Origin: JAAYAY01 sp964429355
GTDB taxonomy: Bacteria > Planctomycetota > Planctomycetia > Pirellulales > Thermoguttaceae
Assembly: GCA_964429355.1 (NCBI GenBank)
Contig: CAYSCH010000198.1
Location: forward strand, 1-17,111
Reading direction: 5' to 3'
Length of the DNA: 17,111 nucleotides
The position numbers and the translations under genes are program-made. The stretch's first letter is position 1. The number at the start of each line of letters is the position of its first letter. This document shows positions 8,401-13,615 of the stretch, piece by piece. A model generated the notes under the pieces. It was not told the DNA's origin. It ran no database searches and saw only the letters and a list, made by a program, of their open reading frames with translations.

Positions 8401-8791
8401 TGGTCGTTACACCTTGGCGTTTGACTTCTTCGGGCAGTTTGGCCTCGGCGATCGCCACCCGGTTCTGCACCAACACCTGGGCCATGTTCAGGTCGGTTCC
8501 CAGGTTGAAGGTCACGTCCAGGAGCATCTGCCCGTCGTTGGTGCACTTCGAGTTCATGTAGAGCATGTTCTCAACGCCGTTGATTTCCTGCTCGATCGGG
8601 GCGGCCACGGTTTCCGACACGATCTTGGCATTCGCCCCCGGATAGATCGCAGTGACCTGGATCGTCGGTGGTGCAACCTCCGGATATTGAGCGACCGGGA
8701 GAGACGCCAGTCCGACGGCGCCGACGATCACGATCACCACCGAAAGGACCGTGGCAAAAATGGGACGATCGATGAAGAAATGGGAGAACAT
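5420..8791 (-). CDS. HAE1-type RND efflux permease (AcrB-like) with an extra two-helix insertion
   Basis: This is a 1123-aa inner-membrane drug/proton antiporter, longer than the roughly 1040-1050 aa of AcrB. It begins MFSHFFIDRPIFATVLSVV, the typical TM1. The first periplasmic porter region follows, then TM2-TM6 with the proton-relay pair Asp409-Asp410 in GIVVDDAIVVVENVER. The second half carries the conserved TM10 lysine (about 1016, in GLASKNAILIVEF) and the TM11 arginine in RLRPILMTSFAF, so the proton pathway looks intact. Residues about 501-580, where AcrB has only a short cytoplasmic link between TM6 and TM7, hold two added hydrophobic helices, flanking His residues and a loop containing SHGEEATAH. 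The gene follows the adaptor by 51 bp and is surely in its operon. Substrates cannot be read from the sequence. No outer-membrane channel gene is nearby. Confidence 0.96.
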   Translation of the reverse strand: MFSHFFIDRPIFATVLSVVIVIVGAVGLASLPVAQYPEVAPPTIQVTAIYPGANAKIVSETVAAPIEQEINGVENMLYMNSKCTNDGQMLLDVTFNLGTDLNMAQVLVQNRVAIAEAKLPEEVKRQGVTTKKKSPAILLCVNLVSPEKTYDQLYLSNYAGIRVKDALARLPGVGDVAFLGARDYSMRIWLDPPQLASRGMTAGDVIAALREQNVQVAAGRIGQPPAPEGQTFQYPINTLGRLLEKDEFENVIVKTGADGRITRIKDIGRAELGAKNYDVNSYLDGDEAVTLAVFQLPGSNALATADAVRSEMDRLQKDFPKGVEYKIVYDTTVFVEESIHEVFKTLYEAIVLVFIVVLVFLQNWRTTIIPMIAVPVSLVGTFAVMAALGFSLNNLSLFGLVLAIGIVVDDAIVVVENVERNMALGLGVKDATRQAMKEVSGPVVAIALVLCAVFVPTGFITGITGEFFRQFALTIAASTVISAFNSLTLSPALCAILLKPHRHDEHQRQEALPRVAVALLLGLIAMLVLAPSLAGAFASSGGSHGEEATAHGGSTLLWAVRAVCLVLGSVAGWFAAGAVNRALAMLFDGFNWGFDRTIAGYGRTVGLLLRTSAIVLMVYGGLMVLTYLGFKAVPVGFIPEQDKGYLVINAQLPDGASLERSDAVVRRMNEITLATEGVGHVIAVPGYSVLTSSNISNVGGMFVILEPFEERKGKADLDANAIAAELRKQFQQIQDAQIVAFGAPPIDGLGSTGGFKLQVQDRGDLGSLELQKNVESVIETAAAQPGLVGLFSSFSANQPQLFIDVDRTKAKSLSLALSDVYETLQVYLGSAYANDFTFQGRNWQVNVQADAQFRSRLEDIGGLRIRNADGQMIPLASVVRVSDVAGPAIVNRYQMYPSAEISGGTAPGVSSGQAIAMMEELAGNNLPQSMGFEWTELTLQQIMAGEDLINMLVFPLAVIFVFLVLAAQYESWSLPLAIILIVPMCLLAAMAGVWLMGMDNNIFTQIGLVVLIGLASKNAILIVEFAKEQQGSGKSRYDATVDACRLRLRPILMTSFAFILGVVPLLTSAGAGAEMRVALGVGVFSGMLGVTLFGIFFTPVFYSTMMWFAERSAPKSQPPAATH

Positions 8792-8842
8792 GGAGATCGG
8801 CTCGTCGAAAGGGCCTGGAAAAGGATAGCTTTGCCGCCTGGG

Positions 8843-10078
8843 TTACGTTGCACTCGCCTTGGAGTCCGGAGCCGAAGGAGCGGGGCGCTCAGCGACTCTG
8901 GGCAACACTTTCGCCCCTGTCCGGGCTCGCTGGATGCCGTTGATGATGACCTTTCGATCCGCTTCCAGGCCCGACAGGATTACGCGGAAATCTTCCTTCG
9001 AACCCTCCGGCCGGATCTGCCTGCCGAGAGCCACCGGGAGCCGCTCGACAATATCCCCTTCGCCGACCGCCAGCAGGTATTTCTGCCCCTGGTCGGTGGC
9101 GATCGCCCGTTCGGGCACGATCAGGGCTGCCGTCGCCTCGGTCAGGGGCAACCGAACTCGCACGAAGAGGCCCGGCGTGAGCGAGTGGTCTGCATTGTCC
9201 AAGATGCCTCGCAACTGGATCGTGCCGGTCTGGGGGTCGACCCGGTTGTCGATGAAGTCGAGGATCCCGGCTCGCGGATAGCCCTCCTCAACGGCCAGTC
9301 CGATGAAGAAGGGCGCCTTGACATTCTTGACGTGCTCGGGGCGCGGATCCTTGCCGTCCTCGCGGACCTGCTGCTGGTAGGTGAGCACCGTTCGTTCGGG
9401 AACCGTGAAGTAGACCCACATGTTCTGCGTGCTGACAATCGTGGTCAGGGTCGTCATCTCGCCTGCGTTGCCGAGGGGAATCAGGTCGCCCTCGGAGAAG
9501 TTGCACTTGCCGACCCGCCCGTCAAAAGGGGCCTTGATTTCCGTCCAGCCCAGGTCGAGTTGGGCCTGCTTGAGGTTGGCCTCTGCGCCTTTGATCTCCG
9601 CTTCGTTGAGTTTGACCTGGGCCACGTTCAGATCATACTCTTCCTGCGATACGGCGCCGGTCGGCAGCAGCCTCGTGCTGCGGCTGAGGTCGGCGGCGGC
9701 CTTTTCGAGCGTGGCCTTCCAACGTTCCACGTCGGCGTTTGCCCGGTCCAGTTTCGCCTGGTAGGGCTCCGGGTCGATCGTGAACAGCACCTGATCCTTC
9801 TTGACTTCCGCTCCGTCGAGAACGTGCCGCTTGACCAGGTAGCCCGACACCCGGGCGCGGATCTCAACATCCTCGACCGCGGCGGTTCGACCCGTATCCT
9901 CGAAATCGTCGGTCACCTGGGCGGTGACCGGTTGCATGACGGTGACTTCCGGCGGTCCGACCTCGACGACCGGCGGAGCACTCCCTCCGCAACCGAGTTG
10001 GACGACCAGCGCCGAGGCGACCAACGCGATGTGAAGTTGGCAGATGCGGCTGTGAAACAGATTCCTGGACCTGGACAT
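8843..10078 (-). CDS. RND periplasmic adaptor (membrane fusion protein, AcrA-like), probable lipoprotein
   Basis: This is a 411-aa adaptor. ATG at 10076-10078 is preferred to the upstream in-frame GTG at 10192 because it follows AAGGTG at good spacing and begins a lipoprotein-type signal. The hydrophobic stretch ends at LGC, Cys30, although the -3 residue is Gln, which is unusual for a lipobox. Domains run in the AcrA order: lipoyl-like half around VSGYLVKRHVLDGAEVKK (about 75-95), alpha-hairpin with Ala/Glu/Lys-rich heptads (about 105-165), second lipoyl half at IKAPFDGRVGK, a beta-barrel, then the membrane-proximal domain with the segment ending PGLFVRVRLP. It should link the RND permease to an outer-membrane channel. 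The permease gene follows by 51 bp. The C-terminus is Pro/Ala/Ser-rich and probably disordered. Confidence 0.94.
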   Translation of the reverse strand: MSRSRNLFHSRICQLHIALVASALVVQLGCGGSAPPVVEVGPPEVTVMQPVTAQVTDDFEDTGRTAAVEDVEIRARVSGYLVKRHVLDGAEVKKDQVLFTIDPEPYQAKLDRANADVERWKATLEKAAADLSRSTRLLPTGAVSQEEYDLNVAQVKLNEAEIKGAEANLKQAQLDLGWTEIKAPFDGRVGKCNFSEGDLIPLGNAGEMTTLTTIVSTQNMWVYFTVPERTVLTYQQQVREDGKDPRPEHVKNVKAPFFIGLAVEEGYPRAGILDFIDNRVDPQTGTIQLRGILDNADHSLTPGLFVRVRLPLTEATAALIVPERAIATDQGQKYLLAVGEGDIVERLPVALGRQIRPEGSKEDFRVILSGLEADRKVIINGIQRARTGAKVLPRVAERPAPSAPDSKASAT

Positions 10079-10422
10079 GTGTCGGTCACCTTGCTTCGAG
10101 CGAAACGGAAACGGCCACGATTGATGTTGGCACGGCGAATGAACCCAGGCCGATCTGCGGAACCTTCCCCTATGCCGGACCTTCAGCCACACATTCTACG
10201 CCTCGCCTGCCGTTTCGTAAGTAGCCGACGAGACAGACGAGCCGGAATTGGCATCCAGGTTCGGCTCGAAATCCCCGACCAGCCACCGTTTTCCAAATAA
10301 ACAGACTGCATGGTGACTTTTCAGTCAGTACCCAGACTCCAGCGTCTCGTCCTCAGGCAGGACGGATGGTCCGCAGAGCGACACTCCCGGCCGGTCCAGG
10401 ATTCAGAAGCCCCGCCGGAGTT
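10079..10422. other. Intergenic region upstream of the RND operon
   Basis: This 344-bp stretch lies between the adaptor start and the symporter stop, with both genes on the minus strand. It contains a weak promoter candidate for the efflux operon (10193-10220, listed separately). At its right edge CCGCCG (10412-10417) and CGGCGG (10428-10433) form a 6-bp stem whose loop contains the symporter stop codon; this is only a weak terminator candidate. No gene is supported here. Confidence 0.5.
10193..10220 (-). promoter_or_regulatory. Weak promoter candidate for the RND operon
   Basis: Read on the minus strand, TTACGA (10220-10215, 3 of 6) is followed after 16 bases by TAGAAT (10198-10193, 5 of 6). 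The adaptor start codon lies about 115 bases downstream. The -10 box is good but the -35 is poor, so the call is tentative. No clear operator dyad was found here. Confidence 0.28.
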
Positions 10423-11943
10423 CTATTCGGCGGAGGTACCGTTCCAGGGAAGAACGAGCGCGACGACGCTACCGGTCAGGAAGGTAATGGAGGAGCCGCA
10501 GATGGCATACCAGGGCCAGGCGAGGTGGGTGGTGAAGACAAGGACACTCATGGTGACGATACCGACGACGAGGCCGATCAGGGCGGCCGGTTGTTGGGTC
10601 CGTCGGGTGAGGACGCCGAGAAAGAAGACGCCCAGGACCACACCGATGGTGAAGCCGGCGATGGCAAGGACGGCTTCGACGACGGCCGATTTGACCCCGT
10701 AGGTGAGAAGGAGTTGGCCGGCGATTCCAACCGCGATCTGGAAGACTCCAAAAGCGGCGGTGAGGATGCGGCTGACCCAGAGAAGATGCTCCGGGGTGGC
10801 TTTTGTTCTGCGCCAGGGGATGTAGAGGTCGTTGACGACCGCGGAGGCCGAGGAGTTCAGCGAGCCGGAGACGGTCGACATGGCGGCGGAGAAGACGGCC
10901 GCGATGATGATGCCCACGACGCCGACAGGGAGGTAGCGAACGACGAAGGCGGAGAAGACCTGGTCGTTGCTGGCAAAGGCCTGCTCCGGAGGGAAGAGGT
11001 CGAAGAACGCGGCCAATCCGACGCCGATGAGGAGGAAGAGGGCGAACTGGACCGCGACGACAAAGCCGCTGAGACCCAGGGCCCAGCCGGCCGCCCTCTC
11101 GTTCTTGGCGCTGAGATAACGCTGGACCATGAGCTGATCGGTGCCGTGGGAGGCGAGGGCCACAAAGGTGCCGCCGATCAGGCCGGACCAGAAGGTGTAG
11201 TTCTTCGTGAGGTCGAAGGCGAAATCGAAGAGGCGGAACTTGCCGTGAGTCTGGCCGTACTGGATCATCGATTGCCAGCCGCCGGGAATGTTGGCCCAGA
11301 GGCTGGAGATTTCCGTGGAGCGGGCCCCCAGGTAGGCAAGGATCATGAGGAGGGCCAGCACGGCCCCGGCGATGTAGATGAAGAACTGGATGCAGTCGTT
11401 CCAGACGACAGACTTCATGCCGCCGGCGAAGGTATAGACGATGGTGAAGGCGCCGATGACGATCACGGCTACCCACAACTCCATGCCAAAGGCCTGCTCG
11501 ACGACGATGGCGGTGAGGAAGAGCCGCAGCCCGTCGGCAAGATTTCGGGTGACGATGAACAGGATCGAGGAGACCTGTTTGGTGGCCCCGCCGAAGCGGC
11601 GGTCAAGGACCTCGTAAGCCGTGTAGAGATTGCCCTGGAAGTAGTGGGGGAGAAGGAGGTAGACGACCACATAGCGGCCGACGATATAGCCGAGGGTCAA
11701 CTGGAGGAAGAGCATGTTCCCGTCCTTGGCGTAAGTCAGGCCCGGGATGCTGAGGAAGGTGACGGTGCTGGTCTCGGTGGCCACGATGGAGAAGAGCACG
11801 GCCCACCAGGGAAGATTCCGGTCGCCCAGCAGGTAGGCAGCCACGTCTTTCTGGCCCCGTCCCAACCAGATCCCGAACAGGGTCACGCCCAAGAGATAGG
11901 CGACGAGGATGGCGAGATCGATGGAATGGATGGCAAGCTGCAT
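10423..11943 (-). CDS. Sodium:solute symporter (SSS/SLC5 family)
   Basis: This is a 506-aa polytopic inner-membrane protein with about 13 hydrophobic segments. ATG at 11941-11943 has GGAG 8 bases upstream. Family signs are FSIVATETSTVTFLSIPG in TM2 (51-68), the SSS signature around YTFAGGMKSVVWNDCIQFF (170-188), and a Ser-rich stretch AAVFSAAMSTVSGSLNSSAS at about 348-367 in the helix that usually contributes to the sodium site. SSS proteins import sugars, sialic acids, amino acids or other solutes with sodium. It is divergent from murQ across 79 bp, which suggests N-acetylmuramic acid or a related amino sugar as substrate. From memory, a symporter-type MurNAc transporter (MurT) sits with murQ in Tannerella forsythia. 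The family is certain; the substrate is inferred only from context. Confidence 0.93.
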   Translation of the reverse strand: MQLAIHSIDLAILVAYLLGVTLFGIWLGRGQKDVAAYLLGDRNLPWWAVLFSIVATETSTVTFLSIPGLTYAKDGNMLFLQLTLGYIVGRYVVVYLLLPHYFQGNLYTAYEVLDRRFGGATKQVSSILFIVTRNLADGLRLFLTAIVVEQAFGMELWVAVIVIGAFTIVYTFAGGMKSVVWNDCIQFFIYIAGAVLALLMILAYLGARSTEISSLWANIPGGWQSMIQYGQTHGKFRLFDFAFDLTKNYTFWSGLIGGTFVALASHGTDQLMVQRYLSAKNERAAGWALGLSGFVVAVQFALFLLIGVGLAAFFDLFPPEQAFASNDQVFSAFVVRYLPVGVVGIIIAAVFSAAMSTVSGSLNSSASAVVNDLYIPWRRTKATPEHLLWVSRILTAAFGVFQIAVGIAGQLLLTYGVKSAVVEAVLAIAGFTIGVVLGVFFLGVLTRRTQQPAALIGLVVGIVTMSVLVFTTHLAWPWYAICGSSITFLTGSVVALVLPWNGTSAE

Positions 11944-12022
11944 GTCTGGGACTCCGGGACGAGTTGGGTTAGAATATTCTGCTCGACAGGACCGGAAAAA
12001 TCTACCAGTTGGTCAAACTTCC
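11944..12022. promoter_or_regulatory. Shared divergent promoter region of the symporter and murQ
   Basis: Only 79 bp separate the two start codons, so both promoters must lie here or within the neighbouring genes. AGAATATTCT at 11971-11980 is a perfect 10-bp palindrome near the middle and could be an operator or overlapping -10 sequences (TAGAAT on the plus strand, TATTCT on the minus). No -35 boxes of good quality were found at standard spacing on either strand. Confidence 0.4.
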
Positions 12023-12916
12023 ATGCTCAACCATCTTACGACGGAAGCCAGAAATCCGGCCTCGGAGACAATCGACACGCTGACGGCCATCGGGATTGTG
12101 GACCTGATGAACGCAGAAGACGCCACGATTGCCGCCGCGGTCGGCAGGCAGCGGGAGTCGATTGCCCAGGCGATCGAGGTGATTGCCGATCGCCTGCGGG
12201 GGGGCGGACGGCTGATTTACATCGGGGCAGGAACCTCTGGGCGGTTGGGCGTGCTGGATGCCTCCGAGTGTCCGCCAACGTTCAATACCGATCCGAGCCA
12301 GGTGGTAGGACTGATTGCCGGCGGCCAACGGGCCATGTTCCGGGCGGTGGAGGGAGCGGAAGACTCGCCCGAGACGGCGGTCCAAGATTTGAAGGAGATC
12401 GAACTGAGCCAGAAGGATGTGTTGGTGGGGATCGCCACGAGCGGGCGCACACCCTATGTGATCGGCGGGCTCGAGTATGCCCGTTCGATCGGCGCGTATG
12501 CCGTCGGCTTGAGCTGCAATGCCGACGCGGCACTGGCCAAGAGCGCCGATCTGAGTATCATCCCTGTCGTCGGCCCCGAAGTGATCAGCGGCTCCACGAG
12601 ACTCAAGGCCGGCACGGCCACGAAGATGGTGCTCAACATGCTGACCACCGGCGCGATGGTCCTCTTGGGCAAAACCTACGGCAACCTGATGGTCGACCTG
12701 CGGGCGACGAACACGAAGCTCATGTACCGGACGCGGCGCATCGTATCGGCGCTCACGGACCTCTCGGAGGAGCAGTCGCAGACGCTTCTGGACCGGTGCG
12801 GCGGGGAGTTGAAGACGGCAGTCGTGGCGCATGTGCGAGGCCTGTCGGCAGAGGCCGCCCGCAGGCGGCTCGAGGAAGCTGGGGGGCACTTGCGACGGGC
12901 GCTGGATGGGGAGTAA
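12023..12916 (+). CDS. murQ: N-acetylmuramic acid 6-phosphate etherase
   Basis: The protein has 297 aa, essentially the same length as E. coli MurQ. It is a cytoplasmic SIS-fold enzyme that cleaves the D-lactyl ether of MurNAc-6-phosphate to give GlcNAc-6-phosphate and D-lactate. The N-terminal LTTEARNP (5-12) is typical. The sugar-phosphate binding loop is GAGTSGRLGVLDASECPP at 68-85. The catalytic glutamates are expected at Glu82 and Glu113 (in VEGAED), matching the two known from E. coli. GIATSGRTPYV lies at 136-146 and the ATNTKL motif at 228-233. ATG at 12023 is chosen because the conserved N-terminus begins there; no clear ribosome-binding site is seen. It is divergent from the symporter. 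A MurNAc kinase (MurK or AnmK type) would be needed and is not in this window. Confidence 0.97.
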   Translation: MLNHLTTEARNPASETIDTLTAIGIVDLMNAEDATIAAAVGRQRESIAQAIEVIADRLRGGGRLIYIGAGTSGRLGVLDASECPPTFNTDPSQVVGLIAGGQRAMFRAVEGAEDSPETAVQDLKEIELSQKDVLVGIATSGRTPYVIGGLEYARSIGAYAVGLSCNADAALAKSADLSIIPVVGPEVISGSTRLKAGTATKMVLNMLTTGAMVLLGKTYGNLMVDLRATNTKLMYRTRRIVSALTDLSEEQSQTLLDRCGGELKTAVVAHVRGLSAEAARRRLEEAGGHLRRALDGE

Positions 12917-12992
12917 GGCGGGCGCCGCAAGGGACCCTGCATTGCGAATGATAGCTCGCTGTGCAATCTGCCGATGAATGGACCATTTGTGG

Positions 12993-13012
12993 CACGGGCG
13001 CCGGGTCCCGTG
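12993..13012 (+). promoter_or_regulatory. Hairpin directly upstream of a ribosome-binding site
   Basis: CACGGG (12993-12998) and CCCGTG (13007-13012) form a perfect 6-bp stem with an 8-base loop. Its last base overlaps the GAGGTG ribosome-binding site (13012-13017) of the zinc-ribbon gene. It might end murQ transcripts or affect translation of the next gene. Confidence 0.3.
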
Positions 13013-13022
13013 AGGTGCTCAA

Positions 13023-13394
13023 ATGAAGACTGAAGAATACGATGAATCCAAGGTTCTCAGTGAGTACCTGACGCGCAACTTCTCCGAGCTCATGACGGAC
13101 CTCGAACGCCGTCGTTACGAGTTGGCACTCACGCGCGCGAAGGCCAAGCACAGCGATGCTGCGGCTGAACGGGCTGAACGTTTGCCAGCAGGGATTGCCG
13201 GTGCTTGTGCCGATGCTGCAACCGCGTCGCTCCGACAATTCCAGGCCCTGGGAACGAAACTCAGGCAACGTATTCTGCGCGACGTATGGGCTGGACGGGT
13301 TATCATCAACCGTTGTCCAGCCTGTTCGCGGATCGTCAAGACACCACTTGCGCGGCAATGCTTGTGGTGTGGCTGCGACTGGCACCGCACCTGA
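13023..13394 (+). CDS. Small zinc-ribbon protein of unknown function
   Basis: This is a 123-aa soluble protein. ATG at 13023 follows GAGGTG with a 5-base gap. Residues 1-50 are charged and helical, and 70-95 look like a second helix (RQFQALGTKLRQRILRDVW). The C-terminus is a compact probable zinc ribbon: CPAC at 98-101, then KTPLARQ, then CLWC at 113-116, Cys118 and His121 at the very end. The pattern CPxC...TPxARQCxWCxxDWH is one I associate with small planctomycete proteins. The function is not known; a nucleic-acid or protein-binding role would be a guess. It lies 106 bp after murQ in the same direction, with an intervening hairpin, so it may or may not be co-transcribed. Composition matches the neighbours. 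Confidence 0.75.
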   Translation: MKTEEYDESKVLSEYLTRNFSELMTDLERRRYELALTRAKAKHSDAAAERAERLPAGIAGACADAATASLRQFQALGTKLRQRILRDVWAGRVIINRCPACSRIVKTPLARQCLWCGCDWHRT

Positions 13395-13578
13395 CAGGAC
13401 GCGATTGCTGAGGCGTGATACTTGCCACTTGAAGGCGTTGCGGAGCGTCTGACCCAAGGCTTTAGTGTGTCGACCGCTTCGCGGTGTGACGGATGTGACG
13501 GTGTTTCCCAATGTTTGCCGCGCCGGGTGGGAAGGGAGTGAGTGGTTTGGCGAGTGGGACTTTACCCCCTCCCCGGCT

Positions 13579-13611
13579 CTCCCCCTCGCGTCGCGGAGCG
13601 ACGCTGGGGAG
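13579..13611. repeat. GC-rich inverted repeat; terminator or REP-like element
   Basis: GCGTCG (13588-13593) and CGACGC (13599-13604) form a perfect inner stem with a 5-base loop. CTCCCC (13579-13584) and GGGGAG (13606-13611) extend it across a small asymmetric bulge. It begins 4 bases beyond the stop of the minus-strand beta-helix gene, where a terminator is expected, but no T run follows. The C-rich and G-rich flanks resemble dispersed intergenic repeats seen in planctomycete genomes. The rest of the 221-bp gap (13395-13615) shows no gene. Confidence 0.45.
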
Positions 13612-13615
13612 GGAG

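Noticed and set aside
5387..10300. Long plus-strand open frames (596 and 842 codons) over the RND genes
   Set aside because: They lie antisense to clearly recognisable RND permease and adaptor genes, and their translations are Arg/Asp/Gly/His-rich with no domain. They are shadows caused by high GC content.
10366..12951. 861-codon plus-strand open frame across the symporter and murQ
   Set aside because: It is antisense to the symporter and off-frame to murQ, is extremely rich in Asp/Glu/Gly, and has no recognisable domain.
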